Part shown: piece by piece, positions 45,331 to 53,922 of the stretch
Position numbering within the stretch: the stretch's first letter is position 1
Layout of the letters: the number at the start of each line of letters is the position of its first letter
The notes under the pieces: generated by a model
What the model saw: the letters and a program-made list of their open reading frames with translations, nothing else
Database searches by the model: none
Told to the model about the DNA's origin: nothing
Position numbers and translations under genes: made by a program
Assembly (NCBI RefSeq): GCF_019749955.1
Contig: NZ_JAIEPC010000064.1
Location: 1-64,000 of the forward strand
Length of the DNA stretch: 64,000 nucleotides
Direction: 5' to 3'
Source: Sphingomonas sp.
Lineage (GTDB): Bacteria; Pseudomonadota; Alphaproteobacteria; Sphingomonadales; Sphingomonadaceae

Positions 45331-47553
45331 ATGGCTTTGGGCATGGGCATCGACAGGCGTCGCCTGCTGATTGGCGGGGGTGCCGGCCTCGGGCTGCTCG
45401 TCGCCTGGGGCGTGTGGCCGCGCCGCTATGCGCCCAACCTCGCCGCCGCGCCGGGCGAGACTATCTATGGCGCATGGCTCAAGATCGGCGCCGACGGCCA
45501 TGTCGCGGTCGCCATCCCCCAGACCGAACATGGCCAGGGCGTCTATACTGCGCTGCCGCAGATTTTGGCCGATGAACTCGGCGCCGACTGGCGCACCGTC
45601 TCGGTCGAGCCCGCGCCGCTCAACCCGCTCTACGCCAATGCGCTCGGGGCCGAGGAAATGCTCGAAGGCGTGTTTGCGGGTCTGCCGCCTGAACTGACAC
45701 GCGGCTATGCGACGCGCACCACGCTGATGCTGACGGCAGGCTCGACATCGGTGCGCAGCTTCGAACGCGACCTGCGCCGCGCTGGCGCTGCCGCGCGCGT
45801 GCTGCTGTGCAAGGCGGCGGCCGTGCGCTGGGGCGTCGACTGGCGAACGTGCAGCACCGCGAATGGCTTCGTCACCCATGGCAAGCAGCAATTGCGCTTC
45901 GGCCCGCTCGCCGCCGAAGCCGCCGCGCTTGATCTGCCCGACTCGCTGCCGCTGCGCACCGGCGACACCGGGCGGCTCACCGGCCAGTCGCTGCCCCGGC
46001 TCGACGTGCCCGCCAAGGTCGACGGCTCGGCCAATTTTGCGGGCGACATTCGCTTGCCCGACATGGTCTATGCCGCGATTCGCCAGGCGCCAGCGGGCAG
46101 CGGCCGCGTCAAATCATTCGATCGCAAGCGGGCCGAGGCTATTCGCGGGCTGGTCGACGTGGTCGCGACCGACACCTGGGTCGCAGCGGTCGCCAGCAGC
46201 TGGTGGAGCGCGAACCAGGCGCTCGACGCGATCAACCTGCGCTTCGAGACGACCGGCCCGCGCGCCTCGACCGCCAGCATCGACAAAGCCCTGATCGCGG
46301 CGCTCAACGGCCCCGGCGAGCGGATGGCGTCGCGCGGCGATTTGCGGAGCGTGTTCAAGGGCGCGCGCGTCGTCACCGCTGACTATCGCGTCGGCATGGC
46401 CGTGCATGCGTCGATGGAAACGATGACCGCTACCGCGCGGTTTGCGCGCGGCCAGCTCGACCTTTGGCTGCCGACGCTCGCCCCTGCGCGCGCGCGCGCC
46501 GCCGCAGCGGCGGCAATCGGCATTGCCGAAAGCGCGGTGATCCTGCACCCGATGATGGCGGGCGGATCGTTCGGCGCCCATCTCGACCACGACGTCGCCG
46601 CGCAGGCCGCGCTGATCGCGCAACAGGTCAAGCGCCCGGTCCAGTTGATCTGGTCGCGGCGCGAGGATTTGGCGCATGATCGCTATCGCCCGCCCGCCGC
46701 CGCGCGGCTGACAGCGCGGGTTGGGCTCAACGGCAGCGTCATGGGCTGGCTCACCAAGATCGCCGCCCCTGCCACGGGCCGCGAAATCGCCGCGCGGCTG
46801 TTTGCGGGCGAGTCCGCCGTGCAAGCCGCGCTCGCGCTGCACGGTGTCGGCGATCCCTATGCCGTGGCAGGCGCGCTCCCCTTTTACCGCTTCCCCAATT
46901 TCGCGATCGATCACCACCCGGTCGAGATCGGCGTGCCGACCGGCCATTGGCGGTCGGGCGCGCATAGCTACACCGCCTTTTTCACCGAATGTTTCCTCGA
47001 CGAACTCGCGCATGTCGCGGGCACCGAGCCGCTGTCGTTCCGCGTCGCGATCACCGGCGAACCCCGCCTTGTGCGCTGCCTGTCGACGGCGGCATCGCTC
47101 GGCGGCTGGGAAGGCGGCGTGGCGGGCAGCGGCCAGGGCATTGCCTGCCACTCATTTCGCGGCAGCCATATCGCCGTGCTGGTCGAGGCGCATCTCGAGG
47201 CCGGGCGTCCGCGCGTCGACCGAATCGTCGCGGCGGTTGATTGCGGGCGCCAGATCAATCCCGATCTGGTGTTGCAGCAGATCGAGGGCGGCTTGCTGTT
47301 CGGCGTCGCGGCAGCACTCGGCGGCACGACCGGCTTTCGCGATGGGCAGGCAACGGTACATCATTTAGGCCAGCTCAACCTGCCGCTGCTCGCCGACATC
47401 CCCGACATCACCGTCGAGCTGATCCGCAGCGAAGCTGAGCCCGGCGGGGTGAGCGAGCTGGCGGTACCGCCCGTCGCCCCCGCGATTGCCAATGCCTTGC
47501 AAGCCGCTGCGGGCTTTCGCTTCCGCCACTTGCCGTTTACGGCGCCGGTATGA
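45331..47553 (+). CDS. Molybdopterin-binding dehydrogenase large subunit (isoquinoline 1-oxidoreductase beta-like)
   Basis: 740 residues of the xanthine-dehydrogenase superfamily, IorB branch. Twin-arginine signal at the N-terminus (DRRRLLIGGGAGLGLLVAWG), two halves of the molybdopterin domain, MMAGGSFGAHLDHDVAAQAA, and the late catalytic-glutamate region GGVSELAVPPVAPAIANAL. The usual 2Fe-2S alpha subunit and cytochrome partner are absent here, so either they are elsewhere or the subunit works alone. Overlaps hemH start (ATGA). Confidence 0.9.
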   Translation: MALGMGIDRRRLLIGGGAGLGLLVAWGVWPRRYAPNLAAAPGETIYGAWLKIGADGHVAVAIPQTEHGQGVYTALPQILADELGADWRTVSVEPAPLNPLYANALGAEEMLEGVFAGLPPELTRGYATRTTLMLTAGSTSVRSFERDLRRAGAAARVLLCKAAAVRWGVDWRTCSTANGFVTHGKQQLRFGPLAAEAAALDLPDSLPLRTGDTGRLTGQSLPRLDVPAKVDGSANFAGDIRLPDMVYAAIRQAPAGSGRVKSFDRKRAEAIRGLVDVVATDTWVAAVASSWWSANQALDAINLRFETTGPRASTASIDKALIAALNGPGERMASRGDLRSVFKGARVVTADYRVGMAVHASMETMTATARFARGQLDLWLPTLAPARARAAAAAAIGIAESAVILHPMMAGGSFGAHLDHDVAAQAALIAQQVKRPVQLIWSRREDLAHDRYRPPAAARLTARVGLNGSVMGWLTKIAAPATGREIAARLFAGESAVQAALALHGVGDPYAVAGALPFYRFPNFAIDHHPVEIGVPTGHWRSGAHSYTAFFTECFLDELAHVAGTEPLSFRVAITGEPRLVRCLSTAASLGGWEGGVAGSGQGIACHSFRGSHIAVLVEAHLEAGRPRVDRIVAAVDCGRQINPDLVLQQIEGGLLFGVAAALGGTTGFRDGQATVHHLGQLNLPLLADIPDITVELIRSEAEPGGVSELAVPPVAPAIANALQAAAGFRFRHLPFTAPV

Positions 47554-48557
47554 GCCGCCCCGCCGACCATCCCCCCGTCAAGCCCCGCCGGATCGGCGTG
47601 ATGCTCACCAATCTCGGCACACCCGACGGTCCCGATACCAAATCGGTCAAAAATTACCTGCGCGAGTTTCTGTCGGACCGGCGCGTGGTCGAACTGCCCG
47701 CGATCATCTGGCAGCCGGTGCTGCGCGGAATCATTCTCAACACGCGCCCGCAAAAATCGGCCGAGGCCTATCGCGCGGTGTGGAGCGAGGACGGCTCGCC
47801 GCTCGCCGCCAACACCAAGCGCCAAGCCTTGGCGCTCAAGGATGCGTTCGGCGATGATGTGATCGTCGACTGGGCCATGCGCTATGGCAATCCGTCGATC
47901 GAAACGGTGATGCAGCGGCTGCGCGACGCGGGTTGCGACCGCATATTACTCGCGCCACTTTACCCGCAATATTGCGCGGCAACGACGGCGACGGCCAACG
48001 ACAAGGCGTTCGAATTGCTGCGGGCGATGCGCTGGCAGCCCGCGCTGCGGACGCTGCCGCCCTATTATGACGACCCGGTGCATATCGAGGCCTTGCGCGC
48101 GTCGATTACCGAAGGGCTGAGCAAGCTCGATTTCGAACCCGATGCGCTGATGGTGAGCTTTCACGGCATGCCGGCGCGCACGCTGGACCTTGGCGATCCC
48201 TATCATTGCCAATGCCAGAAGACCGCGCGGCTGCTCGGCGAAGCCCTGGGGCGCGAGGTGACGGTGACCTTCCAGTCGCGATTCGGCTCGGCGATCTGGC
48301 TCGAACCCGCGACCGATGTGACGCTCGAGGCGCTGCCGACCAAGGGCGTCAAGAAAGTCGTCGTGGTGGCCCCTGGTTTTTCGTCCGACTGCCTCGAAAC
48401 GCTGGAGGAAATCGCGATTCGCGGGCGTGAACAGTTTGAGGAAGCAGGCGGTACCCACTTTGCCTATCTGCCCTGCCTCAACGATTCACCCGGTGGAATC
48501 GCCATGTTGCGTGCGTTGCTCGCGCGCGAGCTTGAAGGATGGCGCGCGCCGGACTAG
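47550..48557 (+). CDS. hemH: Ferrochelatase
   Basis: 335 residues. Inserts Fe2+ into protoporphyrin IX, the last step of haem synthesis. Conserved pieces: GVMLTNLGTPDGPDTKSVKN, the catalytic histidine in LMVSFHGMPARTLDLGDPYH, and the metal-side VAPGFSSDCLETLEEIAIRG. The start codon overlaps the previous gene's stop. phaB follows after 30 bp. Confidence 0.96.
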   Translation: MSRPADHPPVKPRRIGVMLTNLGTPDGPDTKSVKNYLREFLSDRRVVELPAIIWQPVLRGIILNTRPQKSAEAYRAVWSEDGSPLAANTKRQALALKDAFGDDVIVDWAMRYGNPSIETVMQRLRDAGCDRILLAPLYPQYCAATTATANDKAFELLRAMRWQPALRTLPPYYDDPVHIEALRASITEGLSKLDFEPDALMVSFHGMPARTLDLGDPYHCQCQKTARLLGEALGREVTVTFQSRFGSAIWLEPATDVTLEALPTKGVKKVVVVAPGFSSDCLETLEEIAIRGREQFEEAGGTHFAYLPCLNDSPGGIAMLRALLARELEGWRAPD

Positions 48558-48587
48558 CCTTTCCCTAACGATAAAGAGGAGAGGTTT

Positions 48588-49310
48588 ATGGCACGCGTTG
48601 CGATCGTTACCGGCGGCACACGAGGAATTGGCGAGGCCATCAGCCTTGGCCTGCAAGCACAAGGCGTTACCGTCGCGGCGAATTACGCTGGCAATGACGA
48701 GCGCGCGCGCGAATTCACCGAACGGACCGGCATCAAGGCCTATAAATGGGACGTCGCCGATTTCGACGCGAGCCAGGCGGGCGCCGCGCTGGTCGCCGAA
48801 GAGCTCGGCCCGGTCGACATCCTCGTCAACAATGCCGGCATCACCCGCGACGGCACGATCCTGAAGCTGACCTATCAGGCGTGGAAGGACGTGATCGACA
48901 CCAATTTGGGCGGCTGCTTCAACATGGCCAAGGCGGTGTTCCCCGGCATGCGCGAGCGCAAATGGGGCCGCATCGTCAATATCGGCTCGATCAATGGCCA
49001 GGCCGGGCAGTACGGCCAGGTTAACTACGCTGCCGCCAAATCGGGCATCCACGGCTTCACCAAGGCGCTGGCGCAGGAAGGCGCGAAGTTCAACGTGACG
49101 GTGAACGCAATCGCGCCGGGCTATATCGACACCGACATGGTCGCCGCCGTGCCGCCCGAAGTGCTCGAGAAGATTGTCGCCAAGATTCCGGTCGGGCGAC
49201 TGGGCCAGGCCGACGAAATCGCGCGTGCGGTGTCGTTTCTGTGCTGTGACGGCGGCGCGTTCGTGACCGGATCGACGCTGAGCATCAACGGCGGGCAGCA
49301 TATGTACTGA
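48588..49310 (+). CDS. phaB: Acetoacetyl-CoA reductase
   Basis: 240-residue short-chain dehydrogenase. NADPH site VTGGTRGIGEAI, NNAG at about 82, catalytic Ser in IVNIGSINGQAGQYG and YxxxK in NYAAAKSG. The acetoacetyl-CoA reductase subgroup is indicated by TGIKAYKWDVADFD and PGYIDTDMVAAVP; it provides 3-hydroxybutyryl-CoA for polyhydroxyalkanoate. No phaA or phaC in the window. Strong Shine-Dalgarno (AGAGGAGAGG). Confidence 0.92.
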   Translation: MARVAIVTGGTRGIGEAISLGLQAQGVTVAANYAGNDERAREFTERTGIKAYKWDVADFDASQAGAALVAEELGPVDILVNNAGITRDGTILKLTYQAWKDVIDTNLGGCFNMAKAVFPGMRERKWGRIVNIGSINGQAGQYGQVNYAAAKSGIHGFTKALAQEGAKFNVTVNAIAPGYIDTDMVAAVPPEVLEKIVAKIPVGRLGQADEIARAVSFLCCDGGAFVTGSTLSINGGQHMY

Positions 49311-49368
49311 CGGGCGCAGGCCCGCGTGCTGCGGGCCGGTGCGCGCGACGCGCGCAGCGCCCGGCACG

Positions 49369-49403
49369 GGGCACCCCGCAAAGTAATACTTTGCGGGGTG
49401 CCC
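49369..49403. repeat. Near-perfect 35-nt palindrome
   Basis: GGGCACCCCGCAAAGTA and TACTTTGCGGGGTGCCC are exact reverse complements separated by one A. Too long for a typical operator, and with almost no loop it would form a cruciform or, as RNA, a very stable hairpin. It lies in the 387-bp gap after phaB, just before that gene's terminator. Confidence 0.8.
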
Positions 49404-49434
49404 ATGGCCGGCGGACGGGGCTCGCCCCGATCCG

Positions 49435-49465
49435 GCCGACGGCTTTGCCGTCGGCGATCCTTTTT
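49435..49465 (+). terminator. Rho-independent terminator of the hemH-phaB unit
   Basis: GCCGACGGC, loop TTT, GCCGTCGGC, then TTTTT at 49461-49465. It is about 125 bp after the phaB stop and oriented for plus-strand transcripts. Confidence 0.8.
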
Positions 49466-49514
49466 GATCGATATGAACCAAGCGGGGATTGGGGCTCGGA
49501 TTGCATCCAATCCC

Positions 49515-49604
49515 CCGTTCGCCCTGAGCGTGTCGAAGGGCTGTTTTTCTTCTGCGAAACCTTCGAAGAAGAAGAACGGTGCTTCGACAAGCTCAGCACG
49601 ACCG
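49515..49604. repeat. Palindromic intergenic repeat, family 1, copy D (inverted)
   Basis: Left arm CCCTGAGCGTGTCGAAGGG, right arm GTGCTTCGACAAGCTCAGCA. The CCT-type arm is on the left, so this copy is inverted relative to copies A-C. It lies between the convergent phaB and glycine-zipper genes. Confidence 0.85.
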
Positions 49605-49624
49605 GATCAAGGGCATTCCCTTAA

Positions 49625-49668
49625 GCCAAAAACAACAAGGGGCGGGTTCCCTTAAGGAAACCCGCCCC
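49625..49668 (-). terminator. Rho-independent terminator of the glycine-zipper gene
   Basis: On the minus strand GGGGCGGGTTTCC, TTAA, GGGAACCCGCCCC (one-base bulges) is followed by TTGTTGTTTTT. It is 30 bp after the stop of the gene ending at 49698. Confidence 0.85.
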
Positions 49669-49697
49669 CGCCCTCGATACGCTACGCGAGGGAAATT

Positions 49698-50141
49698 TTA
49701 CCGGCGGCAGCCGTCACGAGCGATGGCATTGCCTGCCAGGCCACCCGCTGCGCCGCCGATGATCGTGCCGACTGCGCGGTTGCCGCGACCCGCGACGCCA
49801 TTGCCGAGCAGCCCGCCAACGATCGCGCCGAGCACCGTGCCGGTCGTCGCGTCGCAGCGGTTGCGGCGGAAGCTGCTGCGGTAATCGTTGCGGTAATCCT
49901 GCCGGTAGTCCTGGCGATAGTCCTGCCGATAATCCTGCCGGTAATCCTGTTGATAGTCGCGGCGATCATAGCCACGATTGTCATAGCCACGATTGTCATA
50001 GCCACGATTGTCATAGCCGCGGTAACCGTCATTCTGGTAATAACCGCCACCATAGGATTGCGCGGTCGCAGGGGCCGCCGAAATCAGTGCCGAGGCCGAC
50101 AGGGCAATTGCGACACTGGCGAGCGTGAACTTCTTCATCAT
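49698..50141 (-). CDS. Glycine-zipper 2TM-type exported protein with Tyr/Asp/Arg repeats
   Basis: 147 residues from ATG 50141 (a second ATG follows directly; GGAG is 6 nt upstream). Signal peptide MKKFTLASVAIALSASALIS to about 27, then a repeat region (YDNRG units followed by DYRQ units, about residues 38-90), then a glycine zipper (GTVLGAIVGGLLGNGVAGRG, GTIIGGAAGGLAGNAIA). Such proteins sit in or on the outer membrane. The repeat region is encoded by 15-bp and 12-bp tandem DNA repeats. Confidence 0.85.
   Translation of the reverse strand: MMKKFTLASVAIALSASALISAAPATAQSYGGGYYQNDGYRGYDNRGYDNRGYDNRGYDRRDYQQDYRQDYRQDYRQDYRQDYRNDYRSSFRRNRCDATTGTVLGAIVGGLLGNGVAGRGNRAVGTIIGGAAGGLAGNAIARDGCRR
49881..49964. 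repeat. Seven 12-bp tandem repeats inside the glycine-zipper gene
   Basis: Units such as GTAATCCTGCCG, GTAGTCCTGGCG and ATAATCCTGCCG follow head to tail, each encoding one DYRQ-type tetrapeptide. In-frame changes in copy number would not break the gene. Confidence 0.85.
49965..50021. repeat. 15-bp tandem repeats inside the glycine-zipper gene
   Basis: Three units of ATTGTCATAGCCACG (the last with one change) plus a partial 12-bp unit, encoding YDNRG pentapeptides. Two of the units are identical, suggesting recent expansion. Confidence 0.85.
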
Positions 50142-50289
50142 CGCTATCTCCACTTCAAATCTTCGTACCCAGGCACGATGCCGTCGTTCGATGGTGGAGA
50201 TTTAGCTGAACGCTTTTGATCGCAGCCTGAATGCACTTGTTATCGCGCGTTCAGGCAATCTTGCCCTTCCCCGCGTCGCCAGTGCTTCT

Positions 50290-51312
50290 ATGAGCGTGCC
50301 GATGCGCCTGTGGCATTCGATCCTGTTGAGCTTTGTGTTCGTGCCATCGTGGAGCGGCGCGCCGCGTGCGGACGAACCCGATCCGCGCATCCCCTTCGCC
50401 ATCGAATCGGTCGCGCTTTTTCCCGACACGCCCGCACGCCGCCGGTTGGGCGCGCTGGTCTTGCTGCGCGGGTACCGGCTGGTGAGCGCGGACCCGGCGT
50501 TCGGCGGCTTTTCGTCGCTCGCCACCGACGGCCACCGCTTCACCCTGCTGAGCGATGGCGGGCAGGGCATTCGCTTCGCGCTTGGCGCCGACGGCAAGCT
50601 GACCGGTCAAAGCGCCTTCGTGCTGCCCGACGGCCCGGGCAGCGGCTGGGAAAAGAGCGATCGCGATTCCGAATCGATGGCCGTCGATCCCGCCAGCGGG
50701 CGGATCTGGGCGGGCTTTGAAACCAGCAACCAGATTTGGCGCTATGCCCCCGGCTTCGCGCATGCAGAAGCCCACGCCGCGCCACCCGCCATGGCCAACT
50801 GGCCCCAAAACCGCGGGCCCGAATCGATGATGCGGCTGCGCGACGGACGCTTCGTGGTGATCGGCGAGTCCGATTCCTGGCCCGGCAAGCCGGGTCGCGC
50901 TGGAATCATTTTCACGGGCGACCCGACGCAGCACCCGCGACGCGGCTTTGCTTTCAGCTACATCGCACCGGAAAATTTCAAACCAACCGATGTTGCCGAG
51001 CTGCCTGACGGGCGCTGGATCGCGGTCAATCGCCGCGTGAGCCTGTCGGCAGGATTCACCGCCTGCATCACGATCATCGACGCGCGCGGCCTGCGGCCCG
51101 GCAGCGTGGTGCGCGGTCGCGAGATCGCCCGATTCGCGAGCCCTGCGCAGCATGACAATTTCGAAGGGATCGCCGTCGTTCGCGTCGGCAGCGCGACCCA
51201 CGTCTGGATCGTCGCCGACGACAATCAGACGCGGCCCGTGCAGCAAAGCCTGCTGCTCGAATTCCGGCTGGACGAGACCCCGCCCCGCCCAAGCCGCAAC
51301 CCGAATCGTTAA
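50290..51312 (+). CDS. Phytase-like esterase (beta-propeller), exported
   Basis: 340 residues. Signal-like N-terminus ([20 protein letters not shown]), then a beta-propeller of the 'esterase-like activity of phytase' family: [56 protein letters not shown] and [12 protein letters not shown] carry its typical acidic loops. Substrate unknown; phosphoester or lactone hydrolysis has been suggested for relatives. Its TAA overlaps the stop of rpmB on the other strand. Confidence 0.88.
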   Translation: MSVPMRLWHSILLSFVFVPSWSGAPRADEPDPRIPFAIESVALFPDTPARRRLGALVLLRGYRLVSADPAFGGFSSLATDGHRFTLLSDGGQGIRFALGADGKLTGQSAFVLPDGPGSGWEKSDRDSESMAVDPASGRIWAGFETSNQIWRYAPGFAHAEAHAAPPAMANWPQNRGPESMMRLRDGRFVVIGESDSWPGKPGRAGIIFTGDPTQHPRRGFAFSYIAPENFKPTDVAELPDGRWIAVNRRVSLSAGFTACITIIDARGLRPGSVVRGREIARFASPAQHDNFEGIAVVRVGSATHVWIVADDNQTRPVQQSLLLEFRLDETPPRPSRNPNR

Positions 51313-51599
51313 GCGGCGGGGACCAGCTTCTTCTTGATCTGGCGCTTCAGGCGGCGCGCGCGCAGCGACAGATCGTCGTCACCGGTCTTGACCAGCCAGT
51401 TGTCGAGCCCGCCGACATGTTCGACCGAGCGCAGCCCGTGCGTCGAGACGCGCAGCCGCACGCTGGTGCCGAGCGCGTCGGAGATCAGCGTGACATTCTG
51501 CAAATTGGGCAGAAAGGTGCGCTTGGTCTTGTTGTTGGCGTGGGAAACATTGTGACCCACTTGCCGACCCTTGCCGGTCAGCTCGCAAATGCGCGACAT
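51309..51599 (-). CDS. rpmB: 50S ribosomal protein L28
   Basis: 96 residues from the ATG at 51599. Typical L28: [20 protein letters not shown], then [16 protein letters not shown], and a basic tail ([15 protein letters not shown]). It converges on the phytase-like gene, the two stops sharing TTAA. Confidence 0.97.
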   Translation of the reverse strand: MSRICELTGKGRQVGHNVSHANNKTKRTFLPNLQNVTLISDALGTSVRLRVSTHGLRSVEHVGGLDNWLVKTGDDDLSLRARRLKRQIKKKLVPAA

Positions 51600-51750
51600 C
51601 GCTTTAAATCCTGAAAACACGTGAGCGTGGAAAGGGCGCGCCGATACCGTGCCATGGCCGCCCCGTCAACCTTTTCCCGCCTTGCGCGATGCAACTCGCG
51701 CCGGTGTTGGGCGTTGTTACGCTGACGATTTGATGGGCGACAGGAGCTTT

Positions 51751-52005
51751 ATGATGCGATTTCTGCTTGGACTGGTCGGCGTGGTCGCCTTGTTGGTCCT
51801 CGGCGCCTGGGCGCTTGGTCTCGTGACGCTCAACCAGACGCAAGTCGCGCGTGCCCCCGACGTGAAGGTCGAGGGCGGGCAAGCCCCCGGCTTTGCGGTG
51901 AATGTCGCAACCGTCGAACTTGGCACTGAAAACAAGACCGTCGCCGTGCCCACTGTCCATGTCACCAAGCCCGGTGACCCCAGGCAAGACGCCCCCGCCA
52001 AGTGA
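51751..52005 (+). CDS. Small membrane-anchored periplasmic protein
   Basis: 84 residues from ATG 51751 (AGGAG upstream). One hydrophobic helix (MRFLLGLVGVVALLVLGAWA), then a polar periplasmic part containing VEGGQAPGFAVNVATVELGT and ending in a proline-rich tail. Family not named; function unknown. tadA follows after 43 bp. Confidence 0.7.
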   Translation: MMRFLLGLVGVVALLVLGAWALGLVTLNQTQVARAPDVKVEGGQAPGFAVNVATVELGTENKTVAVPTVHVTKPGDPRQDAPAK

Positions 52006-52048
52006 TCGCGCGCTAGCCTGGTCGGCGCGTGACGCGCATAAGGGGGCG

Positions 52049-52498
52049 ATGTTCCCGCTGCCTGATCCGATGCGCGAAGCGCTTGCGGCTGCCATCGAGG
52101 CGGCTGACGACGGCGAAGTCCCCGTCGGCGCGGTGATCACGCGCGGCGGCAAGATTATCGCGCGCGCCGCCAATGCCCCGCGCCGGCTCAATGATCCAAC
52201 CGCGCATGCCGAAATTCTGGCGATTCGCGCCGCCGCGCTTGTTCTCGACCGCGACCGGCTCGACGGCTGCGATCTATGGGTAACGCTTGAGCCCTGCGCG
52301 ATGTGCGCCGGTGCCATCGCGCATGCCCGCATCGACCGCGTCTATTATGGTGCCGATGACCCCAAGGGCGGCGCGATCGCCCACGGCCCGCGGTTCTTCA
52401 CCCAGCCGACCTGCCACCACCACCCCGAAATCTATCCGCACATCGGCGAACGCGATTCGGCCGACCTGCTGCGCACCTTTTTCGCCGCCCGGCGCTGA
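52049..52498 (+). CDS. tadA: tRNA(adenine34) deaminase
   Basis: 149 residues from ATG 52049. Converts A34 to inosine in tRNA-Arg(ACG). Zinc/catalytic motifs: DPTAHAEILAIR and LEPCAMCAGAIAHARI; EVPVGAVITRGGK and QPTCHHHPEIYPHI are also typical. The frame is open further upstream but overlaps the previous gene without family sequence. Confidence 0.94.
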   Translation: MFPLPDPMREALAAAIEAADDGEVPVGAVITRGGKIIARAANAPRRLNDPTAHAEILAIRAAALVLDRDRLDGCDLWVTLEPCAMCAGAIAHARIDRVYYGADDPKGGAIAHGPRFFTQPTCHHHPEIYPHIGERDSADLLRTFFAARR

Positions 52499-52562
52499 TC
52501 AAGCCCACGCCAACAGCAAGGTTGTCGATTGCGCGGAAACCCGGCAAAGGACGTGTCGGGCC

Positions 52563-53870
52563 ATGCAACCTTTTCCCTGGATCGATGTCGCGATCATTTT
52601 CGCGCTGGTGCTCGTCAATGGCGTTTTCGCCATGTCGGAGCTTGCCATTGTTTCAGCCAGGCGCGCCCGGCTCGAAGCGATGGCGCGCGCCAAGGTGCGC
52701 GGGGCGAGTACCGCGCTCGCGCTCGCCGCCGATCCCGGCAAGCTGCTGTCGACCAGCCAGATCGGCATCACCCTCATCGGCATCATCGCCGGTGCCTATT
52801 CGGGCGCGAGCCTTGGCGCCCCCGTCGGCCAGCGGCTGGATTGGATGGGCCTGAGCGCTGGCCTGGCGGAGACACTGGGATTCACGATCGTCATCGGCAT
52901 CACCACCTATGCCTCGCTCGTGATCGGCGAGCTGGTGCCCAAGCAAATCGCGCTGCGCAGCCCCGAGGGGATCGCCGTCGTCGTCGCGGCGCCGATGCTC
53001 TGGCTGTCGCGGGCGGCCGCGCCTTTGGTCTGGCTGCTCGATTCGTCGAGCGCGCTGCTCTTCCGCCTGATGCGACTGCAGCGCGAGAGCGAAGACAATG
53101 TGACCGCCGAAGAACTCCACATGATCGTCGCCGAAGCGAGCAAATCGGGGATTATCGAGGAGCATGAGCGCTCGATCATTTCGGGCGTGGTCCGGCTCGC
53201 GGATCGGCCCGTGCGCGAAGTGATGACGCCGCGCACCGACATCGAATGGATCGACGCGACGCTCGACGAAGACGGCATCCGGGCCGCGCTGATGACGGCG
53301 GGGCACAGCCGCTTGCCGGTCGCCGAAGGATCGGTCGACACGGTCATCGGCGTCGTTCAGGCGCGCGACATCGCGCAGGCGCTGTTCCGGGGTGAGGCGA
53401 TCGATCTGCGCGCGCTGATGCGGCAGGCGCCCGTCGTGCTCGACCAGATCGACGCGATGGACGCGCTCGACGCTTTGCGTGCTGCCGAAGTGCCGATGGC
53501 CTTCATCCACGACGAATATGGCCATTTCGAAGGCATCGTGACCCCGTCCAACCTGCTAGCGGCGATAGCGGGGGAATTCGTGTCGGATACCGACCCCGAC
53601 GTCGCGCCCTCGGTCGTCGAGCGCGACGATGGGTCGTTGCTGGTGGCGGGCAATATGGCGGCCGATGCGCTGGCCGAGCGGCTCGGCATCGCGCTGCCCG
53701 AGGACCGCGATTTCGCGACGGTCGCAGGGCTCGCGCTCAGCGTGTTCCGCCACTTGCCCGGCGAAGGCGAATCCTTCGTCGAACAGGGCTGGAAATTCGA
53801 GATCGTCGACCTCGACGGGCGGAGGATCGACAAGCTGCTGGTGAGCCTCGCGCGGCGGCGGGAGGGGTAG
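52563..53870 (+). CDS. CNNM/HlyC-CorC family membrane protein with CBS pair
   Basis: 435 residues. N-terminal DUF21 membrane domain (about 1-190) with VLVNGVFAMSELAIVSARRA and IGITTYASLVIGELVPKQIA, then two CBS motifs (REVMTPRTDIEWIDATLDED and MDALDALRAAEVPMAFIHDE), then a C-terminal CorC/HlyC transporter-associated domain. Family members handle Mg2+ or other cation efflux; 'haemolysin' is a historical name. 64 bp after tadA. Confidence 0.93.
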   Translation: MQPFPWIDVAIIFALVLVNGVFAMSELAIVSARRARLEAMARAKVRGASTALALAADPGKLLSTSQIGITLIGIIAGAYSGASLGAPVGQRLDWMGLSAGLAETLGFTIVIGITTYASLVIGELVPKQIALRSPEGIAVVVAAPMLWLSRAAAPLVWLLDSSSALLFRLMRLQRESEDNVTAEELHMIVAEASKSGIIEEHERSIISGVVRLADRPVREVMTPRTDIEWIDATLDEDGIRAALMTAGHSRLPVAEGSVDTVIGVVQARDIAQALFRGEAIDLRALMRQAPVVLDQIDAMDALDALRAAEVPMAFIHDEYGHFEGIVTPSNLLAAIAGEFVSDTDPDVAPSVVERDDGSLLVAGNMAADALAERLGIALPEDRDFATVAGLALSVFRHLPGEGESFVEQGWKFEIVDLDGRRIDKLLVSLARRREG

Positions 53871-53922
53871 CGGAGAAATCGGGTGGGGAACTGAGGAGCG
53901 TTTCAGGACGGTAACGACGATG

